A stretch of 64,000 nucleotides of DNA from Roseiarcus sp963842835 (GCA_963842835.1 CAWJIB010000007.1:310001-374000), one strand, 5' to 3'. Numbered from the stretch's first letter, positions 20,437-28,732 are shown. The notes: generated by a model not told the origin, from the letters alone. Numbers and translations: made by a program.

Positions 20437-20874
20437 CGCCGCGCTGGCAAATGGCGGTCTCCCCCCGAAGCCGAAGTTCGAGCTTACGTCGGGACGGCCC
20501 GAGTTCGTGGACTTTTCAGGCTTGCCGCACGCCGACTTTACGCGCCGGCGTTCACGTGGTGGGCGCGGCTTTATCTCGGCCGGCTGTGGTCGAGTTCGGT
20601 CACCAAGAAGGCCGATCACCGCCTGGTCGACACCGGCCCCTACGCGATCGTGCGCCATCCCATCTACACCGGCATCATCGCGGCCGCCCCTGCGACCGCC
20701 GTTTTGAAGGGAACGCTGATCGGCGTCGCCGGCGCCATGCTGATGACGCTCGGTTTCTGGATCAAGGCGAGGCTCGAGGAACGTTTCCTGCGCGAACAAT
20801 TGGGAGCGGACGCCTATAATTCCTACCGCCGCAGGGCGCCGATGCACATCCGCTTCGGACCGAGATCGGCCTGA
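20437..20874 (+). pseudogene. 5'-truncated isoprenylcysteine carboxyl methyltransferase-like gene
   Basis: From the in-frame TGA at 20434 to the TGA at 20872 the frame encodes the C-terminal part of a membrane methyltransferase of the ICMT/PEMT family. It includes FTWWARLYLGRLWSSSVT, DHRLVDTGPYAIVRHPIYTG (the SAM-binding RHPxYxG box), a hydrophobic span, and AYNSYRRRAPMHIRFGPRSA. No ATG, GTG or TTG lies upstream in frame before the conserved block; the only candidate, a GTG at 20650, falls inside the active-site motif. The first membrane segments are missing. I read it as a remnant. Confidence 0.6.
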
Positions 20875-21000
20875 CGGCGCGCCTCGCCGACCGCCAACTG
20901 GACCGCGCAAGAGAGTCGATCCGTCCGCCGTTGCGGCTTACGCGATCGACCCGCAGCCGTCCTTCGGCTGAATCAAGCCATCGAGAGGCCGCGTTTGCAG

Positions 21001-21014
21001 TTGAGGCGGATCAA
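21001..21014. promoter_or_regulatory. FNR/FixK-type box upstream of the hydrogenase operon
   Basis: TTGAGGCGGATCAA is a TTGA-N6-TCAA dyad, matching the TTGAT-N4-ATCAA consensus of CRP/FNR-family regulators in 9 of 10 positions. It lies 281 bp before the small-subunit start and ~75 bp before the protease remnant. The original transcription unit may therefore have begun with that remnant. Oxygen-responsive control of hydrogenase genes by FNR/FixK is well established in Rhizobiales. The distance from the present first intact gene implies a long leader. Confidence 0.5.
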
Positions 21015-21087
21015 TGTCCATTGCTCGGCGCCCGACTATGTTTCGCGGCATCCGGGAAACGCGAATCCGGCGCCGCAGGCAAGCCCG

Positions 21088-21243
21088 ATGTCGACGAGCC
21101 AGGCGAGCGGCGTGGAGAGCGTTATGCTCGGAATCGGCAACACGCTCCTCACAAACGAGGGGGCAGGCTTTGATGCGAGGCGTCTTCTCGAACCCAGCCT
21201 CTCAACGGGGCGGGCGCATCGGCATCGAGCCGCAGTTCGTTGA
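21088..21243 (+). pseudogene. Remnant of a hydrogenase maturation protease gene
   Basis: The frame from ATG 21088 reads VMLGIGNTLLTNEGAGFDARRLLE, which matches the first ~25 residues of HyaD/HupD-type endopeptidases, including the Glu that binds nickel in that family. It then runs into unrelated sequence and stops at 21243. The remaining ~130 residues of a protease are absent. A complete protease gene exists 3.5 kb downstream (24802-25374). This stub sits directly ahead of the hydrogenase small-subunit gene, so it looks like a decayed or rearranged earlier copy. Confidence 0.55.
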
Positions 21244-21294
21244 ATGGCGCGAGCCGCCGACCAAGGCCGGTTCATCGCCTGTCGCGGAGTTGCA

Positions 21295-22395
21295 ATGATG
21301 GGCCCGACATTCGGCGAACTTCTCGCGGACAACGGCATTTCGCGCCGCGATTTTCTGACGTTTTGCGCGTCGATGGCGGCGGTTCTCGGGTTGCCCGACA
21401 CCGTCATTCCCGCGATCGCCGCCGCCGTGGAAAATGAGCCGAGACCGATCCTGGTCTGGCTCGAATTCCAGGATTGCGCCGGCAACACAGAATCCTTGCT
21501 GCGGGCCGCGCATCCGACGGTCGCCGACCTCATTCTCGATTCGATTTCGCTCAACTACCACGAAACTCTGATGGCCGCCGCCGGCAGTCAGGCCGAGGAT
21601 GCGCTAACGCGAACCGTCCGCGATAACGCCGGCAAATATATCGCGCTGATCGAGGGCTCCATCCCGACCGGCGCCGACGGCGCCTATTGCACGATCGGCG
21701 GAAGGGCCGGCCTGGATATCGCCCGCGAGATCTGCGCAGGCGCCGCCGCGACCATCGCGATCGGCACTTGCGCGTCATTCGGCGGCCTTCCCGCGGCGCG
21801 ACCGAACCCGACCGGCGCCTTGTCCGTCGCCGACGCCGTGCCCGGAGTCAAAAACCTCATCAACATGTCGGCATGTCCGGCCAATGCCGAGAACATCACC
21901 GCTCTCATCGTTTACTACCTGACATTGAAGCGATGGCCTCCGCTCGATCACTACCGGCGTCCGCTGTTCGCTTACGGCAAGGCGATCCACGATAACTGCG
22001 AGCGGCGCGCGCATTTCGACGCCGGGCAATACGTGGAAGCCTGGGGCGACGAGGCGCATCGCCAAGGCCACTGCCTGTACAAGATGGGATGCAAGGGGCC
22101 GGCGGCCTCCCAGAACTGTCCGGTCGTGCGGTGGAACGAAGGCGCCAATTGGCCGATCGGTTGCGGTCATCCCTGCATCGGTTGCGCCGAGCCGAATTTC
22201 TGGGACACGATGACGCCATTCTATCAGCGGCTCCCCAACATCGCCGGCTTCGATGTCGGCAGCTGGATCGACCCTGTCGGGCTCGGCCTGACCGGCCTCG
22301 TGGCGGCAGGCGCGGTCGCGCATGGCGTCGGCGAGATCGTGCGCCTTCGAAGCGCAAGCGCATCTTCACACGAAGACGGACCGGAGACTGAGTGA
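21295..22395 (+). CDS. hyaA: [NiFe] hydrogenase small subunit, Tat-exported
   Basis: FeS-cluster subunit of a group 1-like membrane-associated uptake hydrogenase, 366 residues. The Tat signal ISRRDFLTFCASMAAVLGL lies at residues 15-33. The first proximal-cluster motif is FQDCAGNTES (Cys61, Asn64), where the usual CxxC second Cys is Asn. The other ligands are present: GTCASFGG, SACPANAEN, the distal-cluster IHDNC and GHCLYKMGC, and the medial-cluster NCP and CGHPCIGC. A hydrophobic helix near the C-terminus (GLGLTGLVAAGAVAHGVG) probably anchors the subunit. Start ATG 21295 or 21298, since no good Tat N-region exists for the longer frame. It overlaps the large-subunit gene (GTGATG). Confidence 0.95.
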   Translation: MMGPTFGELLADNGISRRDFLTFCASMAAVLGLPDTVIPAIAAAVENEPRPILVWLEFQDCAGNTESLLRAAHPTVADLILDSISLNYHETLMAAAGSQAEDALTRTVRDNAGKYIALIEGSIPTGADGAYCTIGGRAGLDIAREICAGAAATIAIGTCASFGGLPAARPNPTGALSVADAVPGVKNLINMSACPANAENITALIVYYLTLKRWPPLDHYRRPLFAYGKAIHDNCERRAHFDAGQYVEAWGDEAHRQGHCLYKMGCKGPAASQNCPVVRWNEGANWPIGCGHPCIGCAEPNFWDTMTPFYQRLPNIAGFDVGSWIDPVGLGLTGLVAAGAVAHGVGEIVRLRSASASSHEDGPETE

Positions 22396-24104
22396 TGGCG
22401 CATGTCGTTGTCGATCCCGTCACGCGGATCGAAGGCCATCTTCGCGTCGAGGCGGAAGTCGACGACGGCGCCGTGAAAGAGGCGTGGTCGTCGTCGACGA
22501 TGTTCCGCGGCATCGAATTGATTTTGCGCGGTCGCGACCCGCGGGACGCCTGGGCTTTCGCCCAACGGATCTGCGGCGTCTGCACCACCGTCCACGCCAT
22601 CGCCTCGATTCGCGCCGTAGAGAACGCCATCGGCGCGGCGCCGCCGCCCAACGCCCGGTTGCTGCGCAATCTCATCATGGCGGCCCAGACGGTGCAGGAC
22701 CACGTGGTCCATTTCTACCATCTCCACGCGCTCGACTGGGTCGACATCGTGAGCGCGCTCGACGCCGATCCGGCCAAGACCTCCACGCTCGCTCAATCGA
22801 TTTCGGACTGGCCGCTGTCGGGCGCGACCTATTTTTCCGGCGTGCGAGACCGCATCAAGGCGTTTGTCCAGCGCGGCCAGCTCGGCATCTTCGCCAATGG
22901 CTATTGGGGCCATCCCGCCTATCGGTTGCCGCCTGAAGCCAATCTGATGGCGGTGGCCCACTACCTCGAGGCGCTCGACTTTCAGCGCCGCTTCATCAAG
23001 ATCCACGCCCTTCTCGGCGGGAAGAACCCGCACTTGCAGAGCTTCCTCGTCGGCGGCATGGCCACGCCGGTCGATCCTGATTCTCAATCGGCGCTCAACA
23101 TGGATACGATCGCGGCGCTGGATAAGCTCATCGCCGAGGGCCGGGACTTTGTCAGCCGCGTCTACATCCCGGACGTGCTGGCGATCGCTTCTTACTACAA
23201 GGACTGGGCGTCGATCGGCGCCGGCGTCGGCAATTACATGGCCTATGGCGATTATCCCGAGGACGACAGCGAGAATCCCCAGCTGTTCTTGCCCAGGGGC
23301 GTCATCCATAACCGGGATCTGACGAAACTCGACGCCGTCGATCAGGGCAAAGTCACCGAGCAGGTCGCCCATTCCTGGTACGATTATTCGATGGGCGACG
23401 ACAAAGCGCTCAATCCATTCCAAGGCGAGACCTCGCCTCACTATACCGGCCCGAAACCGCCTTACGAGAGGTTGGATGTCGCGCAGAAATACAGTTGGCT
23501 GAAATCGCCGCGCTATGACGGCGCGGCGATGGAAGTCGGGCCGCTGGCCCGTATGCTGGTCGCCTACGGCGCGGGCCGCCCGGCCGGCGTCAAGGTCCTG
23601 GTCGACAAGGTCTTGACGACCCTGGGCGTCGGGCCTACGGCGCTGTTCTCAACCCTTGGCCGCATCGCTGCGCGCGCCGTCGAGACGCAGACGCTGGTCG
23701 AGTCCATGGGCCGTTGGGTCGAGGACCTGGCGGACAACATGGCGCGCCGCGACTATCGCATCCATGACAATTCGAAGTGGGATCCCCGCAGCTGGCCGCG
23801 CGATTGCCTCGGCGTCGGCTTCCTCGAGGCGCCGCGCGGGGCGCTCGGTCACTGGGTGCATATCAGCAACGGCTCGATCGTGAACTACCAATGCGTGGTG
23901 CCGAGCACCTGGAACGCCGGCCCGCGCGACGCCTCGGGAAATCCCGGCCCCTACGAAGCCGCGCTGGTGGGCACGCCTGTCGCCAAGCCGGAGCAGCCGC
24001 TGGAAATCCTGCGAACTGTCCATTCCTTCGATCCGTGTATGGCCTGCGGCGTCCACGTGGTCGACGCAACGAAGCGCGAACTGGCCCGGGTGAGGGTTAT
24101 GTGA
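22395..24104 (+). CDS. hyaB: [NiFe] hydrogenase large subunit
   Basis: Catalytic H2-activating subunit, 569 residues. The N-terminal L1 motif RICGVCTTVHAIASIRAVE (~59-77) and C-terminal L2 motif SFDPCMACGVHVVDA provide the four Cys that bind the NiFe(CN)2CO centre. Sequence continues 15 residues past the L2 His (VVDATKRELARVRVM); this is the C-terminal peptide removed by a maturation protease, and a suitable protease gene lies in the same operon. It has no export signal of its own and would be carried out with the Tat-tagged small subunit. The start ATG 22395 overlaps the small-subunit stop; a GTG at 22392 is an alternative. Confidence 0.96.
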   Translation: MAHVVVDPVTRIEGHLRVEAEVDDGAVKEAWSSSTMFRGIELILRGRDPRDAWAFAQRICGVCTTVHAIASIRAVENAIGAAPPPNARLLRNLIMAAQTVQDHVVHFYHLHALDWVDIVSALDADPAKTSTLAQSISDWPLSGATYFSGVRDRIKAFVQRGQLGIFANGYWGHPAYRLPPEANLMAVAHYLEALDFQRRFIKIHALLGGKNPHLQSFLVGGMATPVDPDSQSALNMDTIAALDKLIAEGRDFVSRVYIPDVLAIASYYKDWASIGAGVGNYMAYGDYPEDDSENPQLFLPRGVIHNRDLTKLDAVDQGKVTEQVAHSWYDYSMGDDKALNPFQGETSPHYTGPKPPYERLDVAQKYSWLKSPRYDGAAMEVGPLARMLVAYGAGRPAGVKVLVDKVLTTLGVGPTALFSTLGRIAARAVETQTLVESMGRWVEDLADNMARRDYRIHDNSKWDPRSWPRDCLGVGFLEAPRGALGHWVHISNGSIVNYQCVVPSTWNAGPRDASGNPGPYEAALVGTPVAKPEQPLEILRTVHSFDPCMACGVHVVDATKRELARVRVM

Positions 24105-24109
24105 GTGTC

Positions 24110-24805
24110 ATGGCGAGATCGCTTTCCACAAACGCCGATGTCGAACGGGTCTATATCTGGCAGCTGCCTGTCCGCTTGACGCATTGGCTGATCTTTTTTT
24201 CATTCATCGCGTTGGCTGCGACCGGGTATTTTATCGGTCATCCCTTCATCAGCGTCGCGGGTCCGGCGCGGGATCATTTTGTCATGGGGACCGCGCGCGT
24301 CATTCATTTGTATGCGGCGATCGTGTTCGCGCTGTCGGTGTTGGTTCGCATCTATTGGATGTTCGTCGGCAATCGCTACGCGCGCTTGACGCAGCTCATC
24401 CCGCTCGGGCGCGAGCGGTTTCGCAGCTTCTGGGAAGCCATGATGTTCTATTCCTTCATGCGACGCGAGGCGGAGGAGTGCGCTGGTCATAACGCGCTGG
24501 CGGGCTCGAGCTACGCCATGATCTACTGCGTCTATCTCGTCATGATCGCGACCGGCCTCGCGCTCTACACGGTCGACGCTTCGTTCAATTCGCCGTTCCA
24601 GGCCTTCAAATTTTTGATACCGATGTTCTATGGTCTGCAGATGGCGGCGCTGATCCATCATGTCGGCATGTGGATCGTGCTGATATTCGCCGTGATGCAT
24701 ATCTACTTCGTGGTGCTTGCGTCGATCGCCGAGCGCATCGGAACGTTCGATTCGATAGTTTCCGGCTACAAGTTTTTGTCTAAGCGAAAAGCGGGCGTTC
24801 CGTGA
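24110..24805 (+). CDS. hyaC: Hydrogenase b-type cytochrome subunit
   Basis: Four-helix membrane diheme cytochrome b that anchors group 1 hydrogenases and passes electrons to quinone, 231 residues. Family landmarks are WQLPVRLTHWLIFFSFIAL (His in TM1), ARVIHLYAAIVFALSVLVRIYWMFVGNRYA (~positions 62-91), MFYSFMRREAEECAGHN, and MAALIHHVGMWIVLIFAVMHIYF (TM4 His pairs). The start is uncertain. The GTG at 24101 overlaps the large-subunit stop and has a TGAGGG 4 nt upstream; the ATG at 24110 gives a more typical N-terminus. It overlaps the next gene by 4 nt (GTGA). Confidence 0.92.
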   Translation: MARSLSTNADVERVYIWQLPVRLTHWLIFFSFIALAATGYFIGHPFISVAGPARDHFVMGTARVIHLYAAIVFALSVLVRIYWMFVGNRYARLTQLIPLGRERFRSFWEAMMFYSFMRREAEECAGHNALAGSSYAMIYCVYLVMIATGLALYTVDASFNSPFQAFKFLIPMFYGLQMAALIHHVGMWIVLIFAVMHIYFVVLASIAERIGTFDSIVSGYKFLSKRKAGVP

Positions 24806-25374
24806 GCGGCAATTCCGCAGGAGAGCCTGCCGCGAAGGCGATCGGCGTCCTCGTTCTCGGACTTGGCAATGTGCTGCTCGGCGACGACGGACTCGGCGCG
24901 GCGGCCCTTGCTCGCATGGAGTGCAGCTATCGCACCCCGCCGGGCGTGCGTCTGGAAGATGGGGGGACGCTTGGCCTTTCCCTTTTGGGTCTGCTTGCGG
25001 ACTCGGATCGCGTGATCCTCGTCGACGCCGTTCGCACCGGGAGTGCGCCCGGGACCTTGGTCCGGATCGATGGAGACGACGTCATGGACGCCGTCCGCGA
25101 GCGTCTGTCGCCGCATCAAATCGGGGTCGCCGATCTCCTCGATGCGGCGCGCCTGATCGGCTGCTACCCAACCACGGTGACGCTGCTGGGGCTGACGCCG
25201 GCGTTCATCGATTTGAACGTGGCGCGATCGAACGCCATCGACGCAAGTCTCGATGAGCTTGTCGAGGCCATTGTGCGCGAGGTGCAAAGCCTTGGCTACG
25301 AGATGGTTCGCGAAGCCGAGAGTGAAGGCCGGCATCGCCCTCTTCGCGATCTCACTCGCCGTTTCGGGATGTGA
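24802..25374 (+). CDS. hyaD: Hydrogenase maturation protease
   Basis: Endopeptidase that trims the large-subunit C-terminus after nickel insertion, 190 residues. The N-terminal fold signature is VLVLGLGNVLLGDDGLG (~16-32), in which Asp replaces the more common Glu at the nickel-sensing position. Further candidate nickel ligands are the Asp in ILVDAVRTGSAPG (~75) and the His in LSPHQIGVADLL (~105). The GTG start at 24802 overlaps the cytochrome b stop, so translation is coupled. Its C-terminal ~17 codons overlap the beginning of the cytochrome c gene. The tail after ~165 (AESEGRHRPLRDLTRRFGM) is longer than in typical HyaD. Confidence 0.9.
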   Translation: MSGNSAGEPAAKAIGVLVLGLGNVLLGDDGLGAAALARMECSYRTPPGVRLEDGGTLGLSLLGLLADSDRVILVDAVRTGSAPGTLVRIDGDDVMDAVRERLSPHQIGVADLLDAARLIGCYPTTVTLLGLTPAFIDLNVARSNAIDASLDELVEAIVREVQSLGYEMVREAESEGRHRPLRDLTRRFGM

Positions 25375-25690
25375 GCACAGCTCGCCGAAGATGCCGGCCG
25401 GACTGTTGACGTCGCGCGAGGCCCGGGACGCCGGCGGCGTCGTCTTTGCGGCCGACTGCGCGATTTGCCACGGGGCCAAGGGCGACGGCCGCGGCCAGCG
25501 CCGGGAGGCGATGAATCCGCCACCCGCCAATCTCACGCTGCCGCCGTGGTCGGACGAGGCAAGCGCGGCCCGGATGCATGGCGTTATCCGAAATGGCGTG
25601 CCCGGGACCGCGATGCCGTCATGGCCGATGCTCAGCGATCGGCAAATCTGGGACGTCGTGGCCTATATCCTCACGCTGAAGGGTCCTTGA
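25322..25690 (+). CDS. Monoheme cytochrome c lipoprotein
   Basis: A 122-residue periplasmic c-type cytochrome. With the GTG start at 25322 the N-terminus VKAGIALFAISLAVSGC is a perfect lipoprotein signal, with lipobox AVSGC and the lipidated Cys at 17. An upstream frame from 25253 exists but would hide this signal inside the preceding gene. One heme motif CAICH occurs at 46-50, with a candidate axial Met in GTAMPSWPML (~100) and a C-terminal helix IWDVVAYILTLKGP. It overlaps hyaD by 53 nt. It could accept electrons from the hydrogenase or the multiheme protein encoded next (inference). Confidence 0.85.
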   Translation: MKAGIALFAISLAVSGCEHSSPKMPAGLLTSREARDAGGVVFAADCAICHGAKGDGRGQRREAMNPPPANLTLPPWSDEASAARMHGVIRNGVPGTAMPSWPMLSDRQIWDVVAYILTLKGP

Positions 25691-25874
25691 ATCGGTTGTT
25701 GGTCGGGCGAGCGGCCGCCGAGTTGGCCGCGGCCGCGGTGTCCAATACCGCGAGCGCTTTGATCAGGATCATTCCCTGCAGCGCCATTTGGTTGATTAGT
25801 TCAACCCGACGGTTCACGGGGTTTTTCGCCGGGGCGACCGAAGGCGCCGACCGGCCGACCAGCGGGAGATGGCG

Positions 25875-27446
25875 ATGCGGGCCAAGCCGGGGGTGCTGGT
25901 CCTTGCGATGGGGGCGATCGCGTTGGCGATGGCCCTCGTCGGCGTGCAATCCGGGCGCGCCCAAGGCGGCGCGAATCTCGACAACGCGACGTGCCTCGCC
26001 TGCCACGGAGCGCCAGGAATCGAAATACCGCTCGCGGGCGGACAGACGCGCTCGCTGTTCGTGCCGGCGGACCAGTTCGCCGACAGCATACATGGTTCGC
26101 TTGCGTGCATCGCCTGCCATACGACGATTACCGAGGCGCCGCATCAGAACGCGCCGGCGACGCTCGCCGAGTGGGACCGGGCCCGGCTCGCGGTGAACAA
26201 GAACTGCGGCAATTGCCATGCGCAGGCCTCGAAGAGCTACACGGAGAATTACCACGGGCAAGTCGCCGCCTTGGGTTACGCCAATATCGCCACCTGCTCG
26301 GATTGCCACGGCAGCCATACGATCCGCTACGTCGGCGATCCGGCTTCCGGTCTGTCCCCGGCCAATCTGCTGAAGACGTGCCAGAAGTGCCATCAGGATG
26401 CGACGCCGGGGTTTGCGACGTTCCAGGCGCACGCCGTCACCGACGACTTCGCTCATTACCCTTATGTGTGGATCGCCTCGAAATTCGTGAATTTGGCGGT
26501 CGGCGGCGTGCTCGTGGTCTTCTGGATCCATTCGGCGCTTTGGTTCTATCGCGAATTTCGCGACCGCCAGCAGCGCAAGCCGAGGCCGCATGTGCGGGCG
26601 CAGGCGCGGCCGCAAGATGAAGGCCGCTATTACGAGCGTTGGAGCGCCTTGTGGCGATGGGCGCACCTCCTCTTTGCGGTCAGCATCATCCTGCTGGTGA
26701 TGACCGGCGTGACATTGCTTTATCCCAACGCCTCCTGGGCGCCGGCGCTCGAACGGGCGCTCGGCGGACCGACAATCGCCGGCCTCATCCATCGGGTCGC
26801 CGCCGTGATCATGGTCGTGGTCTTCGGCGCGCACATCCTCTACGCCGCCGTCCACATCGCCCGCAATTGGAAGACCTTCAAAGTGTTCGGGCCGTACTCG
26901 CTCATGCCGAACTGGCAAGACGCGGCGGACATCGCCGCCATGGTCAAATGGTTCTTCGGCAAGCGCCCGCGGCCGACGTTCGATCATTGGAACTATCAGC
27001 AGAAGGTCGATTACTGGGCTCCGTTCTGGGGCATCGCGATGCTCGTCGCGACGGGCGCCATGCTGTGGTTCAAAACGCTCACCGCCGCCTACCTGCCGGG
27101 ATGGGCGTTCAATGTCGCCGAGGTCGCCCATGGCGACGAAGCCGTGCTCGCCGCCGCCTACCTGTTCACGGTGCACTATTTCGTCAATCACTGGCGGCCG
27201 GACAAGTTCCCGCTCGACGTCGTCATTTTCACCGGCTCGATGCCGCTCGAAGAGTTCAAACGCGAATACGGCGTCGAATACGACCGCCTGGTGGCGACGG
27301 GGCAGCTTCAGCAGCATCTGGTGGACGCGCCGTCGCGGCCGCTGACGCTCGGCTCCAAGATTCTGGGCTTCGGCCTCGTGGCCGTCGGCTTGGCGCTGCT
27401 GGTGATGATGGCGATCGGATTCGCCGGCAGTCTGACGGCTGGCTAA
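25875..27446 (+). CDS. Pentaheme cytochrome c - cytochrome b fusion protein
   Basis: A 523-residue membrane protein with a cleavable-looking signal (VLVLAMGAIALAMALVGVQSGRAQ). A periplasmic domain follows with five CxxCH heme motifs: CLACH 40, CIACH 78, CGNCH 111, CSDCH 141 and CQKCH 169. One hydrophobic span lies at ~200-225. A cytochrome b561/b6-like membrane domain then spans ~255-440, with His in LWRWAHLLFA, LIHRVAAVIMVVVFGAHILYAAV and YLFTVHYFVNHW, and a final hydrophobic helix closes the protein. Start 25875 is chosen because GCGGGAG lies 6 nt upstream; the ATG at 25869 abuts it. Placed after the hydrogenase genes, it probably relays electrons between the periplasmic enzyme or cytochromes and the quinone pool (inference). 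Confidence 0.85.
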   Translation: MRAKPGVLVLAMGAIALAMALVGVQSGRAQGGANLDNATCLACHGAPGIEIPLAGGQTRSLFVPADQFADSIHGSLACIACHTTITEAPHQNAPATLAEWDRARLAVNKNCGNCHAQASKSYTENYHGQVAALGYANIATCSDCHGSHTIRYVGDPASGLSPANLLKTCQKCHQDATPGFATFQAHAVTDDFAHYPYVWIASKFVNLAVGGVLVVFWIHSALWFYREFRDRQQRKPRPHVRAQARPQDEGRYYERWSALWRWAHLLFAVSIILLVMTGVTLLYPNASWAPALERALGGPTIAGLIHRVAAVIMVVVFGAHILYAAVHIARNWKTFKVFGPYSLMPNWQDAADIAAMVKWFFGKRPRPTFDHWNYQQKVDYWAPFWGIAMLVATGAMLWFKTLTAAYLPGWAFNVAEVAHGDEAVLAAAYLFTVHYFVNHWRPDKFPLDVVIFTGSMPLEEFKREYGVEYDRLVATGQLQQHLVDAPSRPLTLGSKILGFGLVAVGLALLVMMAIGFAGSLTAG

Positions 27447-27596
27447 GCGCCGGCCGCATCGGCGCCGAAAACCGTCTGGATGCGCGCCGACGAGGCGTCC
27501 GCGCGTTGCGTCCTCCAGCTGTGCGGACCCGCGGCGTTCGCCGGCGAACCGGTTCCCGTCAATGTCAAGAACGTGGGTTCAATTCCTCGGCAGGTC

Positions 27597-28058
27597 ATGA
27601 CAAGTCGCACCGAGCACGTTCATCTCAAATACACCGCGACCCAACTATTCGACCTGATCGCTGACGTCGAGCGATATCCGGAGTTTTTGCCGTGGGTGCT
27701 CGCGGCGCGCATACGCCGCCGCGAGGGTCAGACCATCTGGGTCGACATGACTTTGGGGACGCGCTTTCTGCGCCGGCAAATCTCGACCGTGGGGCTGCTG
27801 GAGCGGCCGCATCGGATCACGATCACCAGCGACGACCCCATGCTCGAACGCTTCGAGCAGCGGTGGACGTTGAAGACCGCGCCCGACGGGGGCGCCGACG
27901 TCGAATATCGGGTTGATTTCAGGTTCCGCTCGCGTCTGCTGCAGGCGCTGATCGGGGGATCGTTCGCCGGCCGAGCCCAAGCGATGGCGCAAGCGTTCAG
28001 CCTGCGCGCCCGGCGGCTGTATGGCGCGCCGTCGCACGCAAACCCCGTTCCGTCATAA
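27597..28058 (+). CDS. Coq10/RatA-type START-domain protein
   Basis: A 153-residue protein of the polyketide cyclase/START superfamily, Coq10/RatA branch. Family features are LKYTATQLFDLIADVERYPEFLPW (~10-33), ITSDDPMLERFEQRWTL (~85) and VDFRFRSRLLQALIGGSF (~110). The fold binds lipids; the eukaryotic and alphaproteobacterial Coq10 members are linked to ubiquinone function, while RatA in E. coli was described as a toxin. Start 27597 is selected because upstream residues to 27480 do not match the family. Next to redox genes and a prenyl-quinone-type prenyltransferase gene, a quinone-handling role is the better guess. Confidence 0.8.
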   Translation: MTSRTEHVHLKYTATQLFDLIADVERYPEFLPWVLAARIRRREGQTIWVDMTLGTRFLRRQISTVGLLERPHRITITSDDPMLERFEQRWTLKTAPDGGADVEYRVDFRFRSRLLQALIGGSFAGRAQAMAQAFSLRARRLYGAPSHANPVPS

Positions 28059-28118
28059 GACGCGTGCGGCCAGGACGGTCTTTTGCGTTCGACGAAAGCG
28101 ATCGCAGCGCCCAAAGCG

Positions 28119-28652
28119 TCAGGCGTGTTTGGCCTGATCGCCGTAATGGCTTTCGGCGCCCAATGCGCCCGGATTCAGCCGCGGTTCGGCGCCGATCCAA
28201 AACAATACGTTGGCCAAGATGCAGTAGCCGGTCGCGGCGAACCAAAGCATCGCGGCGCCGACGAAACCCGTGAACAGGCCCCACCATGGGCTGTGCAGCA
28301 GGAACAATATGGATCCAAGAATAACATTGATCCCGACCGTGATATAGATGCGCCGCTCGAGATACCAGCTGTCGGTCTGCATGAAATAGAGGTTCCAAGG
28401 AGTCGGCGGACGCGTCCCCAGTCTGGGCTTAAAGCCGAGGAGATACAGCGCATTGCCGACCGGGCAGAAGCCGGTAAACGCGACGTTGATGGAGACAAGC
28501 CCAGTCGCGACGACCAACAGGATGAACAGCGGGTTCACCAGCACGGCGAGCGCGGTGGCGGTCACCAAAACGAAACCGGCGATCAGCCAAACCGTGCGCT
28601 CGATGTACCAACGGTCGGTCGGGACGACGTAAATGCCTCTGCGACTTGTCAT
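28119..28652 (-). CDS. Membrane protein with two DUF2892-like repeats
   Basis: A 177-residue inner-membrane protein built of two similar halves (~12-75 and ~90-155). Each half starts with a Trp/Tyr-Leu/Ile-Glu-Arg segment (WYIERTVWLIAG; WYLERRIYITVG), has two hydrophobic stretches, and contains one Cys after Gly-aromatic (TGFCPVGNALYLLG; TGYCILANVLFWIG). This is the DUF2892 pattern, which in other proteins often accompanies rhodanese or sulfide-handling modules. Function is unknown. The start at 28652 is preferred over 28733. An FNR-like dyad lies ~80-95 bp upstream, hinting at the same oxygen control as the hydrogenase. Confidence 0.75.
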   Translation of the reverse strand: MTSRRGIYVVPTDRWYIERTVWLIAGFVLVTATALAVLVNPLFILLVVATGLVSINVAFTGFCPVGNALYLLGFKPRLGTRPPTPWNLYFMQTDSWYLERRIYITVGINVILGSILFLLHSPWWGLFTGFVGAAMLWFAATGYCILANVLFWIGAEPRLNPGALGAESHYGDQAKHA

Positions 28653-28732
28653 GTTTTTATTGACCTCCGACGGCTCGATGCAAGATCGGCGGCTAGTTTG
28701 AATAAAGGCTAGGCAATATTTTTCGCGCCGCA

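Noticed and set aside
24101..24103. GTG as the definite start of the cytochrome b gene
   Set aside because: Spacing favours it slightly, but the ATG at 24110 gives the more usual N-terminus; left as an alternative.
25671..27317. 548-residue minus-strand frame opposite the pentaheme cytochrome gene
   Set aside because: The plus strand carries five CxxCH motifs and membrane helices; the antisense frame has no family features.
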